DNA of 21,810 nt. It comes from JBCDBH01 sp039184055 (GTDB lineage Bacteria > Acidobacteriota > Thermoanaerobaculia > Multivoradales > J023). Under the pieces are notes generated by a model that had not been told where the DNA came from, made no database searches, and was given only the letters and a program-made list of their open reading frames with translations. The stretch spans positions 1 to 21,810 of the forward strand of contig JBCDBH010000053.1 in the NCBI GenBank assembly GCA_039184055.1. The letters run 5' to 3'. This document shows positions 15,257 to 21,810 of the stretch, in pieces (position 1 is the stretch's first letter; every line of letters begins with the position of its first letter). The position numbers and the translations under genes were made by a program.

Positions 15257-16654
15257 GTGAACGCGACTGATTCGAACCGCCCGGTCCACATCATCGGCGC
15301 CGGCCTGGCCGGCTGTGAATGTGCCTACCAGCTCGCCGAGCGGGGCATCCCGGTGATCCTCCACGAGATGCGCCCGGTGCGCTCGACCCCGGCGCACAAA
15401 ACCGGCGACCTCGCCGAGCTGGTGTGCTCGAACTCCCTACGGAGCGACGATCCGTTTCACGCCGCCGGTTTGCTCAAACGGGAAATGGAACGCTTCGGCT
15501 CGCTGATCATCGGCGCCGCCCGCGACGCCGCCGTCCCCGCGGGCGCCGCGCTGGCGGTCGATCGTGAACGCTTCGCCGCCACGATCACCGGCACCATCGA
15601 AAGCCATCCGGGCATCGAGCTGCGTCGTGAGGAGGTCACCGAGCTGCCCGAAGGCGACGTGGTGATCGCCACCGGGCCGCTGACCTCGGAGGCGATGTCG
15701 GAGATTTTGCTCGGGCTGATCGGTGACGAGTACCTCTACTTCTATGACGCCATCGCACCGGTGGTCGAAGCCGAGTCGCTCGATATGGACGTGCTCTTCG
15801 CCGCCTCGCGGTGGGACAAGGGCGACGGCGACGACTATCTCAACGTGCCGCTGGAAAAAGACGACTACCTCGCCTTTCACCAGGCGATTCTCGACGCCGA
15901 CGTGGTGCCGCTCAAAGACTTCGAGAAATTCCTCTTCGAAGGCTGTTTGCCGATCGAAGAGCTCGCCCGACGTGGCGTCGACACCCTGCGCTATGGACCG
16001 ATGAAACCGGTCGGTCTACGCACCCCGGAAGGCCACCGCCCCTATGCGGTGGTCCAGCTCCGCCAGGAGAATCTGGCGAAGAGCCATTTCAACCTGGTGG
16101 GCTTTCAATCGCGGATGACCTGGGGTGAGCAGAAGCGGGTCTTTCGCATGCTGCCGGGGCTCGAGTCGGCGCGGTTCGTCCGTCTCGGCCAGGTGCATCG
16201 CAACACCTTCATCAACGCGCCGAGCCATCTCGACACGCGTTATCGACTCAAAGTCGAGCCACGGGTGCGGCTCGGTGGCCAAATCACCGGGGTCGAGGGC
16301 TATCTCGAATCGGCCGCCACCGGCTTGGCGATCGCCCTCTACACGGCGCTCGAACGCTCGGGCACGGGCAATCCCACCAAGTCCGGCGATCTACCGATCA
16401 AGTGCGCGCTCGGTGCGTTGGCGCGGCATCTCACCGCCTCGACGGCGAAGCACTTTCAGCCCGCCAACATCAACTACGGCCTCTTCCCCGAGCTGCCCGG
16501 CAGGGTCAAACGCCGGGTGCGGCGCGCCCGCTACGCCGCCCGCGCCCACGAAGCGCTCGATGCGTGGTGCAACACCACGTCTTTGGGTGGGGTCGGTCGT
16601 TTCGTGCGTCACGAACCGCTGCCCGAGCTCGAGGACGTGGCGGTCGCCTCGTGA
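15257..16654 (+). CDS. trmFO: Methylenetetrahydrofolate-tRNA (uracil-5-)-methyltransferase TrmFO
   Basis: FAD- and folate-dependent enzyme making m5U54 in the T loop of tRNA. The 465-residue product has the dinucleotide-binding GAGLAG (14-19), ELVCSNSLR with C57, and EGCLPIEELARRG with C230; these match the two functional cysteines of Bacillus TrmFO. The C-terminal NINYGLFPELPG region is also typical. The GTG at 15257 is preferred, with GGAG five bases upstream. An ATG at 15227 would add ten residues and belongs to an imperfect duplication of the start region (NATECN, then NATDSN). The stop overlaps the xerC start (GTGA). Confidence 0.95.
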   Translation: MNATDSNRPVHIIGAGLAGCECAYQLAERGIPVILHEMRPVRSTPAHKTGDLAELVCSNSLRSDDPFHAAGLLKREMERFGSLIIGAARDAAVPAGAALAVDRERFAATITGTIESHPGIELRREEVTELPEGDVVIATGPLTSEAMSEILLGLIGDEYLYFYDAIAPVVEAESLDMDVLFAASRWDKGDGDDYLNVPLEKDDYLAFHQAILDADVVPLKDFEKFLFEGCLPIEELARRGVDTLRYGPMKPVGLRTPEGHRPYAVVQLRQENLAKSHFNLVGFQSRMTWGEQKRVFRMLPGLESARFVRLGQVHRNTFINAPSHLDTRYRLKVEPRVRLGGQITGVEGYLESAATGLAIALYTALERSGTGNPTKSGDLPIKCALGALARHLTASTAKHFQPANINYGLFPELPGRVKRRVRRARYAARAHEALDAWCNTTSLGGVGRFVRHEPLPELEDVAVAS

Positions 16655-17598
16655 GCCCGGTGCGCCGGCTGATCGACGACTATCTCGAAGATCTCGAGCT
16701 GGGGCGTGACGCCTCACCGGATACCCTGCGCGCCTACCGTCGTGAGCTCGCCGAGCTCGCCGAGTTTCTCGACAGCTACTACGAACGTGACGCGCTCGAG
16801 CCCGACGACGTCGAGCCGGCGGCGATTCGCGCCTTTGTCGCCCATCTCCATCACCGGGGATTGGCACGCGCCAGCCAGGCGCGCGCTCTGTCGGCGGTGC
16901 GGAGCCTGTTCCGCTGGGCGGTGCGGCATCGGCGCGCCAGCCACAACCCCGCGCGTGGCGTGCCGACTCCGAAACGCGACAAGCGCTTGCCCCGACACCT
17001 CCGTCCCGGCGAGATCGAAGATCTGATCGAAGCCGACAGCCACGAAGACGACCGGATCGTCAAACGCGATCGCGCCATTCTCGAGCTGCTCTACGCCACC
17101 GGCCTGCGGGTCAGCGAGGTGGTGTCGCTCGATTGGACCGATCTCGATCTCGACGCGCGCGTGCTGCGGGTGATCGGTAAAGGCAACAAGGAACGTATGG
17201 TGCCCTTCGGCCGGCCGGCGCGTCAGGCGCTGCTCGCCTGGCGGCAAGCGTGGCCGAGCGTCGCCGCCGATGATCTCGATAGCGATGCGGTCTTTTTGGG
17301 TATCCGTGGCCGGCGTCTCGGCGACCGCAGCGTCCGCACGCTGGTCGACGAAGCCGCCGATGCCGCAGGGATCGACGCCGGCGCGCACCCGCATGCCTTG
17401 CGTCACACCTTCGCCACCCATCTGCTTGAGGAAGGCGCCGACCTGCGTACGATCCAGGAGCTGCTCGGCCACAGCTCGCTGGCCACCACCGAGCGCTACA
17501 CCCATGTCGATGTGGAACGCATGATGCAGGTTTATCGCGACGCCCACCCGCGCGCCCGTCGCGCAGCGAAACCAGGGGAGTCGAAGCCGCGCGATTAG
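16651..17598 (+). CDS. xerC: Tyrosine recombinase XerC
   Basis: Site-specific tyrosine recombinase that, with XerD, resolves chromosome dimers at dif. The 315-residue product has an N-terminal SAM-like core-binding domain (about 1-105) and a catalytic domain with the full set of active residues: R153 (TGLRVSEV), K177 (GKGNK), H248 and R251 (HALRHTFATHL), H274 (LLGHSSL) and nucleophile Y283 (TERYTHV). The GTG start overlaps the trmFO stop by four bases. The position trmFO-xerC-hslV-hslU matches codV in Bacillus, so XerC rather than XerD is likely. No dif-like site was seen in this window. Confidence 0.93.
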   Translation: MSPVRRLIDDYLEDLELGRDASPDTLRAYRRELAELAEFLDSYYERDALEPDDVEPAAIRAFVAHLHHRGLARASQARALSAVRSLFRWAVRHRRASHNPARGVPTPKRDKRLPRHLRPGEIEDLIEADSHEDDRIVKRDRAILELLYATGLRVSEVVSLDWTDLDLDARVLRVIGKGNKERMVPFGRPARQALLAWRQAWPSVAADDLDSDAVFLGIRGRRLGDRSVRTLVDEAADAAGIDAGAHPHALRHTFATHLLEEGADLRTIQELLGHSSLATTERYTHVDVERMMQVYRDAHPRARRAAKPGESKPRD

Positions 17599-17644
17599 CC
17601 GGCGCCGAACCGCCGAACCACCGGACCGCGAGCCACAGCCGCCC

Positions 17645-17653
17645 TGATATGCT
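17645..17653 (+). promoter_or_regulatory. Possible extended -10 upstream of hslV
   Basis: TGATATGCT (TG, one base, then TATGCT) ends nine bases before the hslV ATG; no -35 was seen. The start point would fall within a few bases of the ATG, so a leaderless or nearly leaderless hslUV transcript is possible. No ribosome site precedes hslV, which agrees. Evidence is weak. Confidence 0.3.
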
Positions 17654-17662
17654 CCTCGGCTC

Positions 17663-18217
17663 ATGAACGCACTGCATGCGACAACCGTCCTGCTGGTCCG
17701 TCACGACGACAAAACGGTGATGGCCAGCGATGGACAAGTCACGCTTTCCGATACGGTCATCAAACAGACCGCGAACAAAGTCAAACGACTCGGCTCGAAA
17801 CAACGTGGCGAGCACGGCGACGTGCTGGTCGGCTTCGCCGGTGGCGCCGCCGACGGTCTCGCCCTGGTCACCCGCTTCGACGCCAAGCTCGATGAATATC
17901 AAGGCAATCTGGAGCGAGCGGTGATCGAGCTGGCGAAGGACTGGCGCACCGATCGCGTGCTGCGTCAGCTCCAGGCCATGATGATCGTCGCCGACAAACG
18001 CCAGTCGTTTCTGATCTCGGGTACCGGCGATCTGATGCAGCCCGACGACGAAGGGGTGCTGGCGATCGGCTCGGGCGCCAACTTCGCGCTCGCCGCGGCG
18101 CGCGCTCTGCTCGCCCACACCGAGCTCGATGCGCGTCAGGTGGCCGAATCGGCGATGGCGATCGCCGCCGATATCTGTATCTATACCAACGATCGACTCA
18201 CCATCGAGGAACTATGA
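17663..18217 (+). CDS. hslV: ATP-dependent protease subunit HslV (ClpQ)
   Basis: Proteasome-like peptidase that forms the HslUV chamber with HslU. The 184-residue product reads MNALHATTVLLVRHDDKTVMASDGQVTLSDTVIK in its first part, so the catalytic Thr is probably T7 after removal of a six-residue propeptide, as in Thermotoga-type HslV. The SDGQVTL motif and the GSGANFALAAARAL segment (136-149) are typical. The ATG at 17663 is the only sensible start, lying 64 nt after xerC. The stop overlaps the hslU ATG (ATGA), so the two are coupled. Confidence 0.96.
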   Translation: MNALHATTVLLVRHDDKTVMASDGQVTLSDTVIKQTANKVKRLGSKQRGEHGDVLVGFAGGAADGLALVTRFDAKLDEYQGNLERAVIELAKDWRTDRVLRQLQAMMIVADKRQSFLISGTGDLMQPDDEGVLAIGSGANFALAAARALLAHTELDARQVAESAMAIAADICIYTNDRLTIEEL

Positions 18218-19611
18218 CCGTCGAATCGAGTGCCCAGACGGCCACCCAGGCGCCGTCACTCGAGGAGCTCACGCCACGCCAGATCGTCGCCGAGCTCGAT
18301 AAATATGTCGTTGGCCAGCGCGCCGCCAAACGCGCCGTGGCCATCGCCTTGCGCAACCGCTGGCGCCGGCAGCAGATCAGCGGTCCGATGGCCGAAGAAA
18401 TCCTGCCCAAGAACATCCTCATGATCGGTCCGACCGGTGTCGGCAAAACCGAGATCGCCCGGCGCTTGGCCAAGCTGGCGCGGGCGCCTTTTCTCAAGGT
18501 CGAGGCGAGCAAATTCACCGAGGTCGGCTACGTCGGGCGCGACGTCGAGTCGATGGTGCGCGATCTGATGGAGATCGCCATCGCCATGGTCAAAGAGGAG
18601 AAGCGACGCGCGGTGAAAGCCGACGCCATCGCCGAGGCCGAGGAAAAGCTCTTGTCGCTGCTCATTCCGGCGAGCCCGAGCACCGGTTTCGGCATGCTCG
18701 ACGACGAAGACGACGAGCCGCAACCGCCGTCGCCGATCCGCGAGCGTTTCCGCGAGAAGCTGCGCAACGGCGAGCTCGACGAACGCAAAGTCGAGATCGA
18801 AATCGACGAGAACCGCTTTCCGAGCCTGGAAATGTTCACCCCCCAAGGCGGCATCGAAGAAGTCGGCATCAATCTCAAAGACGTCGTGCCCAGTCTCTTC
18901 GGCCCGTCGCGACAACGCCAGCAGGTGACCGTCGCCGAGGCGCGCGAGATTCTCGAGCAACAGGCCGCCGAGCGGCTGCTCAACCAGCAGCCCCTGGCCC
19001 AAGAAGCCAAACGCCGGGTCGAGCAGGGCGGGATGATTTTTCTCGACGAGATCGACAAAGTCGCCGGGCGTGAGGGCGGCCGTGGCCCGGACATCTCGCG
19101 TGAAGGCGTGCAGCGCGACCTCTTGCCGATCGTCGAAGGCACCACGGTGACCACCAAACACGGTATGGTGCGTACCGACCACGTGCTCTTCTTCGCGGCA
19201 GGCGCCTTTCACGTCTCGAAGCCGTCCGATTTGATTCCGGAGCTCCAGGGGCGCTTCCCCATCCGGGTCGAGCTCGACGCGCTGTCGAAAGACGACATGC
19301 GGCGTATCCTGACCGAGCCCGAGGCGTCGCTCACCAAGCAATACACCGCCTTGCTCGAGACCGAGCAGGTGGCGGTGCGCTTCGCGGACGACGCGGTCGA
19401 GGAAATCGCCGAGCTCGCCGTCGAGGTCAACGCACAGACCGAAAACATCGGCGCGCGCCGGCTCGCCACGTTGATGGAACGGTTGCTCGAGGAAGTGTCC
19501 TTCGAGGCGCCCGACATGACCAACGTCACCGTCGATATCGACGCTCAATACGTACGCTCGGCGCTCGCCGACATCGTCAAAGACGAGGATCTCAGTCGCT
19601 ATGTGCTCTGA
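18214..19611 (+). CDS. hslU: ATP-dependent protease ATPase subunit HslU (ClpY)
   Basis: AAA+ unfoldase that feeds substrates to HslV. The 465-residue product shows Walker A GPTGVGKT (72-79), the pore loop GYVGRD (105-110), a variable I-domain (about 111-240), Walker B IFLDEIDK (275-282), an NIGARRL sensor region (411-417) and the C-terminal SRYVL tail that docks into HslV. The ATG at 18214 lies six bases after GAGGAA and overlaps the hslV stop. The next gene begins inside its last codons (11-base overlap). Confidence 0.97.
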   Translation: MTVESSAQTATQAPSLEELTPRQIVAELDKYVVGQRAAKRAVAIALRNRWRRQQISGPMAEEILPKNILMIGPTGVGKTEIARRLAKLARAPFLKVEASKFTEVGYVGRDVESMVRDLMEIAIAMVKEEKRRAVKADAIAEAEEKLLSLLIPASPSTGFGMLDDEDDEPQPPSPIRERFREKLRNGELDERKVEIEIDENRFPSLEMFTPQGGIEEVGINLKDVVPSLFGPSRQRQQVTVAEAREILEQQAAERLLNQQPLAQEAKRRVEQGGMIFLDEIDKVAGREGGRGPDISREGVQRDLLPIVEGTTVTTKHGMVRTDHVLFFAAGAFHVSKPSDLIPELQGRFPIRVELDALSKDDMRRILTEPEASLTKQYTALLETEQVAVRFADDAVEEIAELAVEVNAQTENIGARRLATLMERLLEEVSFEAPDMTNVTVDIDAQYVRSALADIVKDEDLSRYVL

Positions 19612-20731
19612 CGCGAATCCCACGCCGCGCCGCCGCCACGGTCAGACCCTCCTGGCCATCGGCCTGCTTCTCTTGCCCCTCGTCGCCGCGTGCGGCAAGA
19701 AAGGGCCACCCTTGCCGCCGCTCCGCAACGTACCCAAGGCGGTCACCGACCTGAGCATTCAGCAGCAGGGCTCGATCATCCTGCTCGATCTCGCCTACCC
19801 GAGCACGACGCAAAGCGGCGCCGCGCTCGGTGGCATCGACGCCGTCGAGCTGCTCACCTTCGATCGCGAAATCGATCCCGAGCAGCTCGAGCCGCCACCG
19901 GCGGAAGAGGGTGAAGCGCCGCAGCAACCGGCGCCGATCGCGGTCGACGCGGGTCAATTCGACGCCGGTTCCGAGGTGCTCTTGGTCTTGCGTGGCGCCG
20001 AGCTGGGCGCGGCGATCGTCGGTGACCGGATCCAGATCCGTCTGCCGCTCGCCGATCCGCTTCCCGAGCCGCAGCTCGCCCAGGCCTTCGCGGTGCGCAC
20101 CACCAAGGGCCCGGAAACCTCGCAACGCTCGAATATCGTCACCATCGTGCCGCTCGAGCCGCCGCGGCCACCCCGACTCACCGAGCTCGAAGCGAGCGCC
20201 GAAGGTGTCGTGGTGAAGTGGGATGTGCAAGGCGAGGATCCCGAGGCGTTCGACATCTTCCGACGCCAAGCGCAGGTGAGTGGCTATGACGAGCCGCTCC
20301 GTCGGGTGGACGGTAGCGAGCGCTCGTTCGTCGATCGTCGGGCGCGTTTCGATCAGCGCTACATCTACACGGTGCGCGCCGCCGCGTCGACCCGCCCGGT
20401 GATCTACAGCGACGCCGCCGGGGAGCGCGAGATCGAGTACATCGATCGCTTCGCGCCACCGCTGCCGCAGAACTTCGTCGCCCTCCCCGACCAGGAACAG
20501 GTGCGATTGCGCTGGGACGCCAGCCGGGCCGACGACGTCGCCGGCTACCGGATCTACCGTCGCGAGCCCGGACGCGACTTCACCGCGCTCACCACCGACT
20601 TGGTCACCGCCACCGAATACGTCGACAGCGGGCTGTCGAGCGGCTTCCGCTTCGAATACCGTATCCAGGTGGTGGACCAAAACGGCAACGAGAGCGCCAT
20701 GTCCGCGCCGGTTGCCGCCACCGTTCGCTGA
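19601..20731 (+). CDS. Fibronectin-III lipoprotein with LptM-like N-terminus
   Basis: Predicted lipoprotein of 376 residues. A basic N-region and hydrophobic core end in the lipobox LVAAC (C31), directly followed by GKKGPPLPP. That motif resembles the CGxKGPLxxP start of enterobacterial LptM (YifL), a small lipoprotein involved in LptD maturation and encoded next to dapF. Here it is fused to about 340 more residues with three fibronectin-III-like domains: about 41-187 (with a Pro/Glu-rich insert), 188-280 and 283-376. The start at 19601 overlaps the hslU end by 11 bases; dapF starts 11 bases after its stop. An envelope role tied to LPS assembly is inferred from motif and position only. Confidence 0.85.
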   Translation: MCSDANPTPRRRHGQTLLAIGLLLLPLVAACGKKGPPLPPLRNVPKAVTDLSIQQQGSIILLDLAYPSTTQSGAALGGIDAVELLTFDREIDPEQLEPPPAEEGEAPQQPAPIAVDAGQFDAGSEVLLVLRGAELGAAIVGDRIQIRLPLADPLPEPQLAQAFAVRTTKGPETSQRSNIVTIVPLEPPRPPRLTELEASAEGVVVKWDVQGEDPEAFDIFRRQAQVSGYDEPLRRVDGSERSFVDRRARFDQRYIYTVRAAASTRPVIYSDAAGEREIEYIDRFAPPLPQNFVALPDQEQVRLRWDASRADDVAGYRIYRREPGRDFTALTTDLVTATEYVDSGLSSGFRFEYRIQVVDQNGNESAMSAPVAATVR

Positions 20732-20742
20732 GCCTCATCGAG

Positions 20743-21573
20743 ATGACCCGCCCCGTACCTTTCTTCAAAATGTCCGGGGCGGGCAACGATTTCATCGTCC
20801 TCGTCGAGCCCGAAGCACCACCGTCGCCGAGCACCGTGCGTGCCTGGTGCAGACGTGGCATGTCGCTGGGCGCCGACGGCATCATCCTGCTCTCTCGCCA
20901 ACCGACAGGCGCACGCATGGTGCACCTCAACGCTGACGGCAGCGAAAGCGAGCTGTGCGTCAACGGCAGTCGGTGCGCCGCCCGGCTCGCCTTCCATCTC
21001 GATTGGGCACAAAGCCGACTCGACCTCGACACCGCTTCCGGCCGGATCGATGCCTACGACGAAGACGATCGGATCCGGCTCGTCTTGCCTTTCGAGCACA
21101 TCGAGGTGACGCCGTTCACAACAGACGAGGCCACCGGTTTCTTCTGCTCGGTCGGCGTGCCCCACGCGGTGGTCTGGGTCGAGGATCTGGCCGCCACCCC
21201 GGTGGCACGACTCGGCGCCCGTCTCCGTCATCACCGTCATTTCGCACCCGCCGGCGTCAACGTCGACTTCGCGCACGTGGTGGATGCCCATCACGTCGAG
21301 CTACGGACCTTCGAACGTGGCGTCGAAGCCGAGACGCTGGCCTGTGGCTCGGGCGCCGTCGCCACCGCCGTGGTCGGCCAGCACACCGGCCGACTCGCCA
21401 GCCCGTTGCGGATCGACACCGCAGGCGGCGCCAGCCTGCACGTCGAGCTCGAACCCGGCCAAGCGATCGTCATCCGGGGGGAAGCGCGGATCGTCGCCAC
21501 CGGCGAGCTCATGCCGGGCGCCGTCGACCTGCCTGCCGCCCCGAGCTGGGGACCGTCGGGTGAGGCCGGATAG
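20743..21573 (+). CDS. dapF: Diaminopimelate epimerase DapF
   Basis: Cofactor-free epimerase converting LL- to meso-diaminopimelate for lysine and peptidoglycan. The 276-residue product has KMSGAGNDF (9-17), NADGSESELC (63-72) and ACGSGAVA (200-207). The two catalytic cysteines are probably C72 and C201. The first motif reads CVNGSRC where the family normally has CGNGxRC: the glycine after the catalytic Cys, part of the substrate-binding Gly-Asn pair, is V73. The second has CGSG in place of the usual CGTG. The rest of the fold looks normal. The ATG at 20743 follows the lipoprotein stop by 11 bases. Confidence 0.92.
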   Translation: MTRPVPFFKMSGAGNDFIVLVEPEAPPSPSTVRAWCRRGMSLGADGIILLSRQPTGARMVHLNADGSESELCVNGSRCAARLAFHLDWAQSRLDLDTASGRIDAYDEDDRIRLVLPFEHIEVTPFTTDEATGFFCSVGVPHAVVWVEDLAATPVARLGARLRHHRHFAPAGVNVDFAHVVDAHHVELRTFERGVEAETLACGSGAVATAVVGQHTGRLASPLRIDTAGGASLHVELEPGQAIVIRGEARIVATGELMPGAVDLPAAPSWGPSGEAG

Positions 21574-21586
21574 GATGGGAGCCACG

Positions 21587-21810
21587 ATGAGGAACGTGCT
21601 CGCCCTGCTTCTACTCGCCCCGCTCGCTCTCCCAGTGAGCGCCGAGCCCGTCCGTCTGTCGATGCCGCTCTTCGCCGGCACCGCCCAAATCGAAGTGCGT
21701 GACCTGCCGACCGCCCAAGCCGAGCAAGCCATCCAGAGCGCGCTCGAGGCGATGTTCGAAGCGGCGTGGTGGCTCGAGCCCGACGGCACCGCCAAGCGAC
21801 CGGACGTCGC
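21587..21810 (+). CDS. Exported protein, partial; possibly ApbE-like FMN transferase
   Basis: The open frame runs off the right edge. The ATG at 21587 has GGAG five bases upstream and lies 13 bases after the dapF stop. The first ~19 residues form a signal peptide (MRNVLALLLLAPLALPVSA). The next part (SMPLFAGTAQIEVRD, then AEQAIQSALEAMFEA) resembles the N-terminus of ApbE FAD:protein FMN transferases, where MGT-type strands are followed by a helix. Only 74 codons are visible, so the family call is tentative; an unrelated periplasmic protein is possible. Confidence 0.5.
   Translation, partial: MRNVLALLLLAPLALPVSAEPVRLSMPLFAGTAQIEVRDLPTAQAEQAIQSALEAMFEAAWWLEPDGTAKRPDV

Noticed and set aside
18256..19623. 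455-codon open frame on the minus strand opposite hslU
   Set aside because: Lies wholly opposite hslU with low-complexity composition; hslU is certain from its motifs.

Overview
This is a GC-rich chromosomal segment from a Gram-negative (diderm) bacterium. The diderm call rests on two lipoprotein signal peptides and a protein ending in an Omp85-type outer-membrane barrel. The 5' part of the 16S rRNA gene, the Bacillus-type purS-Q-L-F-M-N order and the peptidase/propeller/barrel protein would fit Acidobacteriota (for example Thermoanaerobaculia). That placement is an inference from general knowledge; no phylogeny was run. No insertion sequence, phage, CRISPR array or tRNA gene was seen.

Layout, left to right. 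(1) 1-381, minus strand: first ~380 nt of 16S rRNA, running off the left edge. (2) 382-1432: rRNA leader and control region, with three tandem minus-strand promoters that all carry a perfect TTGACA, a boxA-like antitermination site and several hairpins. Behind it lies a degenerate ~41-nt tandem repeat array between the purine genes and the rrn promoters. (3) 1433-9325, minus strand: a tightly overlapping operon of two metallo-beta-lactamase-fold hydrolases followed by purS, purQ, purL, purF, purM and purN. (4) 9326-9502: promoter-like dyads and a strong terminator hairpin. (5) 9503-13653, minus strand: three exported envelope proteins, namely a TPR lipoprotein, a CsgG/TolB-N-like periplasmic protein and a peptidase-propeller-Omp85 barrel fusion. 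(6) 13654-14039: a structured leader with a textbook intrinsic terminator upstream of that envelope operon. (7) 14040-21810, plus strand: dprA, trmFO, xerC, hslV, hslU, a fibronectin-III lipoprotein with an LptM-like N-terminus, dapF and the start of an exported protein that may be ApbE-like.

How the genes work together. The minus-strand pur genes encode consecutive steps from PRPP to AICAR-pathway intermediates (PurF; PurN; PurS/Q/L complex; PurM), with start/stop overlaps suggesting translational coupling. The plus-strand cluster keeps the order known from Bacillus (dprA, trmFO, xerC/codV, hslV/clpQ, hslU/clpY) but lacks topA and codY. It then continues into a lipoprotein-dapF pair reminiscent of the enterobacterial yifL/lptM-dapF neighbourhood. 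The least explained parts are the three-gene envelope operon with its structured leader and the repeat array in front of the rRNA operon.
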